Source: Polynucleobacter sp. JS-Mosq-20-D10
GTDB lineage: Bacteria; Pseudomonadota; Gammaproteobacteria; Burkholderiales; Burkholderiaceae
Direction: 5' to 3'
DNA length: 64,000 bases
NCBI RefSeq assembly: GCF_018687755.1
Contig: NZ_CP061305.1
Coordinates: forward strand, 991,099 to 1,055,098
The notes below the pieces were generated by a model that saw nothing but the letters and a program-made list of their open reading frames with translations, did not search any database and was not told the DNA's origin. How positions within the stretch are numbered: the first letter of the stretch is position 1; the number at the start of each line of letters is the position of its first letter. The translations under genes were made by a program, and so were the position numbers. Below, one piece after another: positions 16,226 through 24,805 of the stretch.

Positions 16226-17401
16226 TTACTTTGATAGTTGACGCATGGCACTCTCGAGACCATTTAAGGTCACAGGATACATCCGGTCTTTCATGAGGCC
16301 CTTCATGATATCGATCGATTGTCGATATTGCCAAACTGATTCTGGCTCTGGATTAAGCCAGGCAAAGTGAGGGAAGTGGTCAATGAGGCGATTAATCCAT
16401 GATGCACCAGTTTCTCGATTGTTATACTCAACCGATCCATTGGGACTCAGAATCTCATAGGGAGACATAGTGGCATCTCCAATGAAAATCAGTTTGTAGT
16501 CGGAGCCATACTTATTAATGATGTCTTGGGTTGCGGTGACTTGATCGCGTCTGCGGCGATTACTTTGCCAAAGATGTTCATAAACACAGTTATGAAAGTA
16601 GTAATACTCCAAGTGTTTAAATTCTGTTTTGACCGCCGTAAATAATTCAGAGATGCGCGTAATGTGATCATCCATTGATCCACCTACATCCATCAGTAAT
16701 AAGACTTTGACTTGGTTGTGACGCTCAGGACGCATTTGGATATCGAGCATCCCTGCATTTGCAGCAGTAGAGTGAATAGTTTTATCGAGATCTAACTCCA
16801 GATTTGAGCCTTCTCTGGCAAAACGACGTAAGCGTCGTAAAGCCATTTTGATATTGCGCGTCCCTAGACTAAGATCGCTGTCGTAGTCTTTAAATTCTCG
16901 GGCTTCCCAAACTTTGATGGCTGTACGATTGCCCGCGCTCTCGCCGCCAATACGAATGCCTTCTGGGTGATAACCGCTATGCCCAAAGGGTGATGAACCA
17001 CCTGCACCAATCCATTTATTACCACCACCATGCCATTCTTTTTGCTCTTTCAAAAGCTCTTGAAGGCGCTTTTGTAAAGCTTCTGGGCCACCTAGCTTTT
17101 TGAGTGCGACCTTTTCTTCTTCAGTTAATACGCGTTGTAATTTTTTCTCAAGCCAGTCCAAAGGGATATCGGGAGCTAAGGCCATGATCTGCTCTACACC
17201 ATTAAAGTAGGAGCAAAACACTTGATCAAAGCGATCAAAGTGCCGCTCATCCTTAACTAAGGTCATCCGGGCTAGTTGATAAAACTCATCAATCGAAGGT
17301 TCAAAGACGCCTTCCTTTAGAGCTTCTAGGAGCGTTAAAAATTCCCGAACGGAAACGGGCACCTTGGCCTCTTTGAGATTGAGAAAGAATTGAATCAACA
17401 T
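16226..17401 (-). CDS. VWA domain protein, CoxE-like
   Basis: CoxE-family proteins work with a MoxR/CoxD ATPase to mature metalloenzymes, best known for the Mo-Cu site of CO dehydrogenase. The N-terminal ~150 residues are helical and charged, followed by a Gly/Ser-rich linker (GGGNKWIGAGGSSPFGHSG). The C-terminal VWA domain has a DVGGSMDD loop, a DXGXS form of the metal-ion-dependent adhesion motif. A second acidic loop reads FIGDATMSPYE. The start follows the MoxR-type ATPase by 33 bases on the same strand, so the two form an operon. The client enzyme is not encoded nearby. Confidence 0.85.
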   Translation of the reverse strand: MLIQFFLNLKEAKVPVSVREFLTLLEALKEGVFEPSIDEFYQLARMTLVKDERHFDRFDQVFCSYFNGVEQIMALAPDIPLDWLEKKLQRVLTEEEKVALKKLGGPEALQKRLQELLKEQKEWHGGGNKWIGAGGSSPFGHSGYHPEGIRIGGESAGNRTAIKVWEAREFKDYDSDLSLGTRNIKMALRRLRRFAREGSNLELDLDKTIHSTAANAGMLDIQMRPERHNQVKVLLLMDVGGSMDDHITRISELFTAVKTEFKHLEYYYFHNCVYEHLWQSNRRRRDQVTATQDIINKYGSDYKLIFIGDATMSPYEILSPNGSVEYNNRETGASWINRLIDHFPHFAWLNPEPESVWQYRQSIDIMKGLMKDRMYPVTLNGLESAMRQLSK

Positions 17402-17434
17402 GATTGGGCTATTGAAAAATATCGGCCCGTGGGA

Positions 17435-18292
17435 TTAGCGGTGATTGCGGTTCATCATTACTAAACGCTCAAAGAGATGAATATCTTGCTCGTTTTTGAG
17501 AAGCGCACCATGCAGTGGGGGGATCGCAATTTTGTCATCACCGCTGTATAGAGCCTCGGCAGGAATATCTTCTGCAAGCAATAGCTTTAACCAATCAATG
17601 AGTTCAGAAGTGGAAGGTTTCTTTTTTAAGCCCGGTAAAGAGCGGATTTGATAAAAAGATTGGAGAGCAGCCTCTAATAATTCTTGCTTGATGTTTGGGT
17701 GGTGGACATCAACAATGCTCTGCATTGTTTCTGCGTCTGGAAAAGAGATGTAATGGAAGAAGCAGCGACGCAAAAACGCATCTGGCAATTCTTTTTCATT
17801 ATTTGAAGTGATGATGACAAGAGGGCGGTGCTTCGCTTTGATCAACTCACGAGTTTCATATACGTAGAACTCCATACGGTCGATTTCTCGCAAGAGATCA
17901 TTAGGAAATTCAATATCGGCTTTATCAATCTCATCAATTAGCAAAACAACCGGTTCATCTGCTTCAAATGCTTGCCAAAGAACACCTTTAACAATGTAAT
18001 TGCGAATGTCATTTACCTTTTCATCGCCAAGCTGGGAGTCCCTTAATCTGCTAACGGCATCGTATTCATAAAGGCCTTGTTGGGCCTTGGTAGTCGATTT
18101 AATGTGCCATTGCATCAGAGGCATCTTCAAGGCTGCAGCCACTTCCTCGGCCAGCATTGTTTTACCTGTTCCCGGCTCTCCTTTAATTAACAGAGGGCGC
18201 TGAAGTTGTACGGCAGCATTGACAGCCAATTTCAAATCATCAGTAGCTACATAGCTTTTCGAGCCATCAAAGCGGGCTTGGATCTTAGTCAT
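17435..18292 (-). CDS. MoxR-family AAA+ ATPase (CoxD-like)
   Basis: MoxR ATPases are chaperone-like AAA+ proteins paired with VWA proteins. The Walker A motif is GEPGTGKT, Walker B is VVLLIDEIDKAD, sensor 1 is IITSN, and the arginine finger region is PDAFLRRCFFHY. I prefer the ATG at 18292 (MTKIQARF) over a TTG 15 bases upstream. The gene diverges from the first cytochrome c gene and precedes the CoxE-like VWA gene. Together with XdhC and the MobA-like protein this makes four of the accessory types known from CO dehydrogenase or other molybdenum hydroxylase operons. Confidence 0.88.
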   Translation of the reverse strand: MTKIQARFDGSKSYVATDDLKLAVNAAVQLQRPLLIKGEPGTGKTMLAEEVAAALKMPLMQWHIKSTTKAQQGLYEYDAVSRLRDSQLGDEKVNDIRNYIVKGVLWQAFEADEPVVLLIDEIDKADIEFPNDLLREIDRMEFYVYETRELIKAKHRPLVIITSNNEKELPDAFLRRCFFHYISFPDAETMQSIVDVHHPNIKQELLEAALQSFYQIRSLPGLKKKPSTSELIDWLKLLLAEDIPAEALYSGDDKIAIPPLHGALLKNEQDIHLFERLVMMNRNHR

Positions 18293-18358
18293 CGTGAGGG
18301 GAATCAATTTGTCTGTGAATGGTCTTCAAGTATAGGTAAAAGAGTCGGTATTTTCAGT

Positions 18359-18386
18359 GTTTTTACTCATTGCAGGGGGTAAAAAC
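18359..18386. repeat. 8-bp inverted repeat between moxR-like and cytochrome c genes
   Basis: GTTTTTAC (18359-18366) and GTAAAAAC (18379-18386) are exact reverse complements around a 12-base loop, in the 166-base divergent gap. It could be an operator or a weak hairpin. A -10-like TATACT lies at 18410-18415, without a convincing -35. Confidence 0.4.
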
Positions 18387-18458
18387 AGGGTATCTTGGCT
18401 CGTCTCCGCTATACTCTCACCAAATTGTTTTGAATCAAACTCGTTACTAATGATTTCC

Positions 18459-18824
18459 ATGAAAAAATACCTTACGCTTTCCCAATTGACTCTCTGCGCT
18501 GGTTTGGCTGTTGCTGGATTTGCAGTTCAAGCTCAAGACGTTAAAGGTTCTGCCCAAGCTGGACAAGGCAAGGTTTGGCTTTGTATTGGTTGCCACGCCA
18601 TTCCTGACTACCGCGCTGACTATCCTTTGGTATACAAAGTCCCAATGATTGGCGGTCAAAACGCTGCTTACATTGCCAGCTCCTTAGCGGCATACAAAAA
18701 AGGTGAGCGAAAGCATCCAACCATGCGTTCTATAGCGGGTAGCTTGTCTGATCAAGACATGGCTGATATCGGCGAATACTATGCTGCGCAAACTGCCAGC
18801 TCACCAAATAACCCATTGAAGTGA
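18459..18824 (+). CDS. Small periplasmic c-type cytochrome (CIGCH)
   Basis: The start is the ATG at 18459, giving a clear signal peptide (MKKYLTLSQLTLCAGLAVAG, then FAVQAQ) with likely cleavage after AQA. The mature protein of ~96 residues has one haem-binding motif CIGCH near its N-terminus and a candidate axial methionine in HPTMRSIAGSLSD, as in class I cytochromes c. An earlier GTG frame would bury the signal peptide and is unlikely. A second cytochrome gene follows after 17 bases. Both are probably electron carriers; linkage to the molybdenum maturation genes hints that a hydroxylase could pass electrons to them. Confidence 0.88.
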   Translation: MKKYLTLSQLTLCAGLAVAGFAVQAQDVKGSAQAGQGKVWLCIGCHAIPDYRADYPLVYKVPMIGGQNAAYIASSLAAYKKGERKHPTMRSIAGSLSDQDMADIGEYYAAQTASSPNNPLK

Positions 18825-18841
18825 TATTTAGAGGCACGCTT

Positions 18842-19186
18842 ATGAAATTCGGACTAATTACCGCCATTTTGTTGTCCAGTATTGGCCTAGCTCAAGCAGC
18901 TAGCGCCGAAAAAGGTCAAGCACTTGTAGAGAAGGGCAACTGTGCTTCCTGTCATGGTGCTGGGCTTAATGCACCTATCTTGCCAGCTTACCCAAAGTTA
19001 GCTGGCCAGCATGCTGACTACCTTTACTACGCTTTGCGTGCTTACCAAGTTGGCGGCTCCAACCCGCAGTTTGGCCGTAACAATGCAGTAATGTCTTCTC
19101 AGGCCAAGCCTTACAGCGATGCTGATCTTCACGACATGGCTGCTTATATCGCTAAATTGCCTGGGAACTTTGTTGTAAGGAAGTAA
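18842..19186 (+). CDS. Small periplasmic c-type cytochrome (CASCH)
   Basis: This second class I cytochrome begins at the ATG at 18842, with AGAGG nearby upstream. It has a signal peptide (MKFGLITAILLSSIGLAQA) and one haem motif CASCH. The segment YPKLAGQHADYLYYALRAYQ is typical of cytochrome c4/c553-like domains. A candidate methionine ligand is in NNAVMSSQAKPYSD. The mature domain is about 95 residues. It is co-oriented with the preceding cytochrome and closes the unit with a strong terminator. The two domains resemble separated halves of a dihaem c4, but whether they pair is not known. Confidence 0.88.
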   Translation: MKFGLITAILLSSIGLAQAASAEKGQALVEKGNCASCHGAGLNAPILPAYPKLAGQHADYLYYALRAYQVGGSNPQFGRNNAVMSSQAKPYSDADLHDMAAYIAKLPGNFVVRK

Positions 19187-19212
19187 TTTACTTGCTTAGT
19201 TGAACTCACTAT

Positions 19213-19247
19213 AAAGGCTTAGGTTAATTACCTAAGCCTTTGTTTTT
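19213..19247 (+). terminator. Intrinsic terminator after the cytochrome genes
   Basis: AAAGGCTTAGGT (19213-19224) pairs perfectly with ACCTAAGCCTTT (19230-19241) around TAATT, followed by GTTTTTT. Twelve perfect pairs plus a T-run make this a confident call. Confidence 0.92.
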
Positions 19248-19269
19248 TATAGATTTCGCAGTACATCTC

Positions 19270-19908
19270 TTATTTTGTGGCCTCAAGCCCTCTAGCGAGG
19301 TGATTGCGCATAGCCAGCTCAGCAGCTATGGGATCTCTTTTTAGAATGGCCTGAAGAATTTCTCGATGCTCAAGCAGGGAGCTTAAAAGGCGACCTCCTC
19401 TACTCAATGAATCCCGTCTTTGGAGCTTGAGTACCTTACGCAGGTCATCAATAACGCCATTCATCCACTTGTTCCCTGCAATTTCTTGGATTAATTCATG
19501 AAATTTGACATTAAATTCAAAAAACTGCCCGATATCGCGATCTGCAGCGGCCTTTTCGAGACGATGATGTAAATCATCCAATTCAGTTAGCTGAGCCTCA
19601 GTAGCATTAATTGCCGTCTCTTTTGCCGCCTGACCCTCCAGTAGGGAAAGAACAGTAAAGATTTGCTCTAAATCACGTCTATCAACCTCGGTGACATAAG
19701 AGCCTTTATTCATTTTGCTTGTGACAAGACCTTCGGAGGCAAGTACCTTAATGGCCTCACGCATGGGCGTGCGGCTAATTCCAAAGGCAGCAGCCAAGCT
19801 TTGCTCATCTAGCCAGCTTCCTGGGGCTAATTCATGGGAGAAGATTTGCTCTCGTAAACGCTCGGCAACATCTTCATAAAGAGGTCTGTTTATTAGTTTT
19901 GTATTCAT
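19270..19908 (-). CDS. GntR-family transcriptional regulator, FCD (FadR-like) subfamily
   Basis: The N-terminal winged helix-turn-helix is clear: LYEDVAERLREQIFSHELAPG, then LAAAFGISRTPMREAIKVLASEGLV. The C-terminal ~130 residues are an all-helical FCD ligand domain with the metal-binding pattern of Asp and His residues (FHELI, SLLEHREI, NHLARG). At 212 residues it is a normal size. It diverges from the methylmalonyl-CoA mutase operon across 96 bases that hold a TGTATACA palindrome, so local control of propionyl-CoA metabolism and of its own gene is likely. Ligand unknown; an acyl-CoA or carboxylate of the pathway is plausible. Confidence 0.9.
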   Translation of the reverse strand: MNTKLINRPLYEDVAERLREQIFSHELAPGSWLDEQSLAAAFGISRTPMREAIKVLASEGLVTSKMNKGSYVTEVDRRDLEQIFTVLSLLEGQAAKETAINATEAQLTELDDLHHRLEKAAADRDIGQFFEFNVKFHELIQEIAGNKWMNGVIDDLRKVLKLQRRDSLSRGGRLLSSLLEHREILQAILKRDPIAAELAMRNHLARGLEATK

Positions 19909-19913
19909 AATTA

Positions 19914-19921
19914 TGTATACA
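19914..19921. promoter_or_regulatory. TGTATACA palindrome, candidate GntR operator
   Basis: The perfect 8-base palindrome lies 5 bases before the GntR start codon and 83 bases before the mutase start. TGTATACA cores are known operators of some GntR regulators of malonate metabolism (MatR). Binding by this regulator is inferred from position. Confidence 0.5.
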
Positions 19922-19926
19922 GTATC

Positions 19927-19955
19927 TAGACAAATTCAAAAAAGTCAAGCAAAAT
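19927..19955 (+). promoter_or_regulatory. Candidate promoter of the methylmalonyl-CoA mutase operon
   Basis: TAGACA (19927-19932) and CAAAAT (19950-19955) are spaced 17 bases, a moderate sigma-70 match, with the TGTATACA site just upstream of the -35. Tentative. Confidence 0.35.
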
Positions 19956-20004
19956 AGCCATACGAAAATTAGTCATGATGTAGAAAGCCAACCGGGAGTG
20001 CTTT

Positions 20005-22200
20005 GTGAGTACAAGTGAGAAAAAATCTGCATCGAATTCATCGAATACTTGGCCCAATGTGCCAGATTATGATTTAGATGCTTGGAAAAAATCAGCCCAA
20101 AAGTCAGCGCCCAATGGTGATATTGATAAATTAGGTTGGCAAACACCGGATGGTATTCACCTAAAGGCTTTATATACAGCCCAAGATACTGAGGGTCTTC
20201 AGTACACACATTCATTACCAGGGTTTGAGCCATTCATACGTGGGCCACAAGCAACCATGTATTCAGTACGCCCTTGGACCATTCGCCAGTATGCTGGTTT
20301 CTCAACTGCAGAAGAGTCCAATGCGTTTTATCGTAAGGCTCTGGATGCAGGCGGCCAGGGTGTTTCTGTTGCTTTTGACTTGGCGACTCATCGTGGTTAC
20401 GACTCTGATCATCCGCGCGTGACTGGTGACGTTGGTAAGGCAGGCGTTGCTATCGACTCGGTGGAAGACATGAAAATCTTGTTCGATGGGATTCCTCTGG
20501 ACAAGGTCTCTGTTTCGATGACGATGAACGGGGCAGTATTGCCGGTGTTGGCGGGTTATATCGTTGCTGGTGAGGAGCAGGGAGTGAAGCAGGAGTTGCT
20601 GTCAGGCACGATTCAGAATGACATTCTGAAAGAGTTTATGGTGCGCAATACTTATATCTATCCACCAGAGCCTTCGATCCGCATCATCGGTGACATTATT
20701 GAATACACCGCCAAACACATGCCGAAATTTAACTCGATCTCGATTTCGGGTTATCACATGCAAGAGGCAGGCGCAAACCAAGTTCTTGAATTAGCATTCA
20801 CATTGGCTGACGGTAAAGAGTATGTCAAAACTGCTTTGGCAAAAGGCTTGGATGTAGACGGCTTTGCTGGCCGCCTCTCATTCTTCTTTGCTATAGGCAT
20901 GAACTTTTACTTAGAGGTTGCTAAGTTACGCGCTGCGCGCCTTCTCTGGTGGCGCATTATGAAGTCCTTCGAACCAAAGAATCCAAAGTCGTTAATGTTG
21001 CGTACGCACTGCCAGACATCTGGATGGTCCTTGACTGAGCAAGATCCGTATAACAACGTTGTTCGCACCACAGTTGAAGCAATGGCCGCTGTATTTGGTG
21101 GCACACAATCTTTACATACCAATTCCTTTGATGAAGCTATTGCCTTGCCGTCTGAGTTCTCTAGCCGTATAGCCCGCAACACTCAGTTAATTCTGCAAGA
21201 AGAAACTCACATCACTAGCGTGATCGATCCATGGGCTGGCTCTTACATGATGGAGAATCTTACTCAAGAGATGGCTGATAAAGCATGGGAGATCGTGCAA
21301 GAAGTTGATGCTATGGGCGGCATGACTAAGGCGGTCGAGAGTGGGTGGGCTAAGCTCAAGATCGAAGCTGCGGCTGCTGAAAAACAAGCAAAGATTGATT
21401 CAGGCTCTGATGTGATTGTGGGCGTCAATAAATATAAGCTTGGAAAAGAAGACTTGGTTGATGTTTTGATGATTGATAACGACAAGGTTCGAGAAAGCCA
21501 AGTTGCTCGCTTAAAAGACATCAAGGCAAAGCGCGACTCTAAGAAAGTAGAAGCAGCATTAGAAGCATTGACTAAAGCCGCAGAAGAAAATACTGGCAAC
21601 CTATTGGAATTAGCTGTGCAAGCGATACGTTTACGCGCTACGGTTGGTGAAGTTTCTGATGCATTGGAAAAAGTTTACGGGCGCCATCGCGCCGATACTC
21701 AAAAGGTGACCGGTGTGTATGCAGCTGCTTATGATTCAGCCGAAGGCTGGGATAAATTGAAAGTCGAGATCGCCGATTTCGCAAAAGACTTTGGCCGTCG
21801 TCCGCGTGTGATGATTGCTAAACTAGGTCAGGATGGCCATGATCGCGGCGCTAAGGTGGTTGCGACCGCCTTTGCTGATTTAGGTTTTGACGTAGATATT
21901 GGGCCGTTGTTTCAGACTCCTGAGGAGTGCGCTCGTCAAGCCATTGAGAATGATGTACATGCTCTAGGGGTTTCCACTTTGGCAGCGGGTCATAAAACTT
22001 TAGTTCCCGCCATCATTGCTGAATTGAAAAAACAGGGTGCCGACGACATCATTGTCTTCGTGGGTGGAGTCATTCCTAGACAAGATTATGAGTTCTTATA
22101 TGAGGCTGGAGTTAAGGGTATTTATGGCCCGGGCACTCCGATTCCAGCATCTGCTAAGGATGTACTTGAGCAGATTCGTAAATCTGTAAAGCCTGATTAA
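20005..22200 (+). CDS. Methylmalonyl-CoA mutase, single-chain adenosylcobalamin enzyme
   Basis: The enzyme interconverts (R)-methylmalonyl-CoA and succinyl-CoA. The 731-residue chain has the acyl-CoA-binding barrel first and the cobalamin domain last. Y86 in ATMYSVRPWTIRQYAG is the tyrosine characteristic of methylmalonyl (not isobutyryl) mutases, and the cobalamin ligand is H612 in GQDGHDRGAK (DXHXXG). The start is GTG at 20005, with GGGAG six bases upstream. The next genes encode its GTPase chaperone and both propionyl-CoA carboxylase subunits, giving a complete propionyl-CoA to succinyl-CoA route. Activity needs B12, made or imported elsewhere. Confidence 0.96.
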   Translation: MSTSEKKSASNSSNTWPNVPDYDLDAWKKSAQKSAPNGDIDKLGWQTPDGIHLKALYTAQDTEGLQYTHSLPGFEPFIRGPQATMYSVRPWTIRQYAGFSTAEESNAFYRKALDAGGQGVSVAFDLATHRGYDSDHPRVTGDVGKAGVAIDSVEDMKILFDGIPLDKVSVSMTMNGAVLPVLAGYIVAGEEQGVKQELLSGTIQNDILKEFMVRNTYIYPPEPSIRIIGDIIEYTAKHMPKFNSISISGYHMQEAGANQVLELAFTLADGKEYVKTALAKGLDVDGFAGRLSFFFAIGMNFYLEVAKLRAARLLWWRIMKSFEPKNPKSLMLRTHCQTSGWSLTEQDPYNNVVRTTVEAMAAVFGGTQSLHTNSFDEAIALPSEFSSRIARNTQLILQEETHITSVIDPWAGSYMMENLTQEMADKAWEIVQEVDAMGGMTKAVESGWAKLKIEAAAAEKQAKIDSGSDVIVGVNKYKLGKEDLVDVLMIDNDKVRESQVARLKDIKAKRDSKKVEAALEALTKAAEENTGNLLELAVQAIRLRATVGEVSDALEKVYGRHRADTQKVTGVYAAAYDSAEGWDKLKVEIADFAKDFGRRPRVMIAKLGQDGHDRGAKVVATAFADLGFDVDIGPLFQTPEECARQAIENDVHALGVSTLAAGHKTLVPAIIAELKKQGADDIIVFVGGVIPRQDYEFLYEAGVKGIYGPGTPIPASAKDVLEQIRKSVKPD

Positions 22201-22221
22201 CTTTAGATAAAAGAAATCAGC

Positions 22222-23247
22222 ATGCTTAATGCAGTAGACCAAGCTTTAGTGAATGATCTCACGGGTGTGCCGTCATCGGCGCAGCGCCGAGCATTGGCCA
22301 AGATCATTACTTTGCTTGAGTCTACTCGCATGGATCATCGTCAACGTGCTGATGAGGTTCTCAATACTTTATTACCAAAGACGGGTAAATCATTTCGCTT
22401 GGGCATATCAGGTGTTCCTGGCGTTGGCAAATCTACTCTCATCGAAACGCTAGGCTTGGATTTAATTGCAAAAGGTCATCGCGTTGCTGTTCTGGCTATT
22501 GATCCTTCCTCGAGCTTATCGGGCGGCTCTATTTTGGGCGATAAGACTCGTATGGAGAGATTATCTGTCCTGGATAACGCCTTTATTCGTCCGAGCCCTT
22601 CATCCTGCACATTAGGCGGTGTTGCTGAGAAAACACGCGAAGCGATGCTCGTTGCCGAGGCGGCCGGTTTTGACATTGTGATTGTTGAAACCGTAGGCGT
22701 AGGTCAAAGTGAAATTGCCGTTGCCGGTATGACCGATATGTTCCTCTTATTGCAACTGCCTAATGCAGGCGACGATCTACAGGCAATAAAAAAAGGCGTG
22801 ATGGAAATTGCTGATCTTATTGTGATTAATAAGGTTGATATCGATCCTGATGCCGCCATGCGTGCACAATTATTTATCACTAGCTCTTTGCGATTATTAG
22901 GCTTTCAAGGTAACCCTGACCATGCCACACATCATTTGGAGTATTGGCATCCGACCGTCATGACCTTAAGTGCCCTAGAGGGCAATGGCGTTCCTGAACT
23001 GTGGGAAAAAATTCTGCATTTTCAGAAACTACAAAATGCGAACGGTCAACTAGCATCTCGGCGTAAGCAACAAGCTGGATCTTGGATGTGGGATCGGATT
23101 GATGCCGGTCTTAAGAATGCTTTTCAGAACCACCCAGCAGTACAAGCACTTTTACCCAGTCTGAGCGCCGAGGTTAATCAAGGAACTATGGCTGCCTCTG
23201 TTGCTGCTAGGCGTTTGCTCGAGGCAATGGGTCACGAATTTTTCTAA
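22222..23247 (+). CDS. meaB: Methylmalonyl-CoA mutase-associated GTPase MeaB (ArgK family)
   Basis: MeaB is a G3E GTPase that guards and reloads the mutase with cobalamin. It has Walker A GVPGVGKST, the switch region ETVGVGQSE, the base-specificity motif NKVD and the family-typical DPSSSLSGGSILGDKTRM. The C-terminal helical extension used for dimerisation is present (residues ~270-341). It follows the mutase by 21 bases, as in many bacteria. Confidence 0.96.
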   Translation: MLNAVDQALVNDLTGVPSSAQRRALAKIITLLESTRMDHRQRADEVLNTLLPKTGKSFRLGISGVPGVGKSTLIETLGLDLIAKGHRVAVLAIDPSSSLSGGSILGDKTRMERLSVLDNAFIRPSPSSCTLGGVAEKTREAMLVAEAAGFDIVIVETVGVGQSEIAVAGMTDMFLLLQLPNAGDDLQAIKKGVMEIADLIVINKVDIDPDAAMRAQLFITSSLRLLGFQGNPDHATHHLEYWHPTVMTLSALEGNGVPELWEKILHFQKLQNANGQLASRRKQQAGSWMWDRIDAGLKNAFQNHPAVQALLPSLSAEVNQGTMAASVAARRLLEAMGHEFF

Positions 23248-23256
23248 GGAGTAGTT

Positions 23257-24789
23257 ATGAAGGAAATCATTCAACAGCTAGAAGCAAAGCGTGAGCTCGC
23301 CAGGTTAGGTGGTGGGCAAAAGCGTATTGCTGCTCAACACTCCAAAGGTAAGTTAACTGCACGCGAGCGTATCGAGCTCTTGTTAGATGCTGGCACCTTT
23401 GAAGAGTGGGATATGTTTGTTGAGCATCGTTGCCATGACTTTGGTATGGCTGATCAGACTGTTCCGGGTGATGGTGTTGTTACTGGCTACGGCATGATTA
23501 ATGGTCGCTTGGTATTTGTATTTTCACAGGACTTTACCGTGTTGGGAGGCTCGCTTTCAGAGGCTCATGCGGAGAAGATTTGTAAGATCATGGATCAGGC
23601 GCTTAAGGTCGGTGCACCTGTCATTGGCTTAAATGATTCTGGTGGTGCGCGTATTCAAGAGGGTGTTGCTTCCTTAGGTGGCTATGCTGAAATTTTCCAG
23701 CGCAATGTCACTGCCTCGGGTGTTATTCCGCAAATTTCGTTGATTATGGGTCCGTCAGCTGGCGGCGCTGTATATTCGCCAGCCTTAACTGATTTCATCT
23801 TTATGGTGAAGGACAGTTCTTATATGTTTGTAACTGGTCCAGAAGTCGTAAAGACGGTAACCCATGAGGATGTGACTGCTGAAGAGCTCGGTGGCGCAAT
23901 GACTCACTCAACCATTTCAGGAGTTTGCGATCTAGCTTTTGATAATGACGTTGATGCCATCATGATGCTCCGTCGTTTCTTTAACTATCTCCCATTATCC
24001 AATCGTGAAAAGCCCCCCATGATTAATGGGGCGCAACGCACCGAAGAGCCTGATTTCTCGCTAGACACATTGGTGCCAAGCAATCCTAATCAGCCTTACG
24101 ATATGAAAGAATTGATCGGGAAAATTGTCGATGATGGTGAGTTCTTTGAACTCCAGCCAGATTACGCTAAAAATATTCTGATCGGTTTTGCTCGCATGGA
24201 AGGTCGCTCGATTGGTATCGTTGCTAATCAGCCTTTAGTTTTAGCTGGCTGCTTGGATATCAAAGCGTCTATCAAAGCTGCACGTTTCGTTCGCTTTTGC
24301 GACGCCTTCAATATTCCAGTAGTCACTTTAGTTGATGTGCCAGGATTTATGCCGGGTATATCTCAGGAGTATGGCGGCATTATTAAGCATGGTGCAAAGT
24401 TACTCTACGCTTATGCGGATTGTACGGTTCCTAAGGTGACGCTGATCACTCGCAAGGCTTACGGTGGCGCCTATGATGTAATGGCCTCTAAGCACTTGCG
24501 TGGCGATGTGAACTTCGCCTGGCCGTCAGCTGAAATTGCAGTAATGGGTCCAAAAGGGGCTGTTGAAATAATTTTCCGTGAGGAAAAATCTGATCCAGCA
24601 AAAATTGCGGCTCGGGAAGCTGAGTACAAGGCCAAGTTTGCTAATCCATTTGTAGCTGGTCGTCGTGGGTATATAGATGATGTGATCTTGCCGCATGAGA
24701 CACGCAAGCGTATCTCACGGTCTTTGGCAATGCTTAAGGATAAAGTGCTGATAAATCCACCGCGCAAACACGGCAATATCCCCCTTTAA
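23257..24789 (+). CDS. pccB: Propionyl-CoA carboxylase, carboxyltransferase (beta) subunit
   Basis: This subunit transfers the carboxyl group from biotin to propionyl-CoA, yielding methylmalonyl-CoA. It has both crotonase-like halves, with the oxyanion-hole glycine motifs GGARIQEG and MGPSAGGAVYSPAL in the first, and VDVPGFMPGISQEYGGII with YGGAYDVMASKHL in the second. At 510 residues it is family length. AAGGAG lies ahead of the ATG. It sits between meaB and pccA. The residue that tells propionyl- from acetyl-CoA specificity was not resolved by eye; context favours propionyl-CoA. Confidence 0.95.
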   Translation: MKEIIQQLEAKRELARLGGGQKRIAAQHSKGKLTARERIELLLDAGTFEEWDMFVEHRCHDFGMADQTVPGDGVVTGYGMINGRLVFVFSQDFTVLGGSLSEAHAEKICKIMDQALKVGAPVIGLNDSGGARIQEGVASLGGYAEIFQRNVTASGVIPQISLIMGPSAGGAVYSPALTDFIFMVKDSSYMFVTGPEVVKTVTHEDVTAEELGGAMTHSTISGVCDLAFDNDVDAIMMLRRFFNYLPLSNREKPPMINGAQRTEEPDFSLDTLVPSNPNQPYDMKELIGKIVDDGEFFELQPDYAKNILIGFARMEGRSIGIVANQPLVLAGCLDIKASIKAARFVRFCDAFNIPVVTLVDVPGFMPGISQEYGGIIKHGAKLLYAYADCTVPKVTLITRKAYGGAYDVMASKHLRGDVNFAWPSAEIAVMGPKGAVEIIFREEKSDPAKIAAREAEYKAKFANPFVAGRRGYIDDVILPHETRKRISRSLAMLKDKVLINPPRKHGNIPL

Positions 24790-24805
24790 GGCGCCGAAAA
24801 AAATC

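Noticed and set aside
19213..19247. Considered the cytochrome terminator as bidirectional
   Set aside because: On the minus strand the stem is followed by TATAGTGAG rather than a T-run.
19900..19935. Possible dif (XerCD) site near the TGTATACA palindrome
   Set aside because: The central bases look similar, but the flanking XerC and XerD arms do not match the conserved dif arms.
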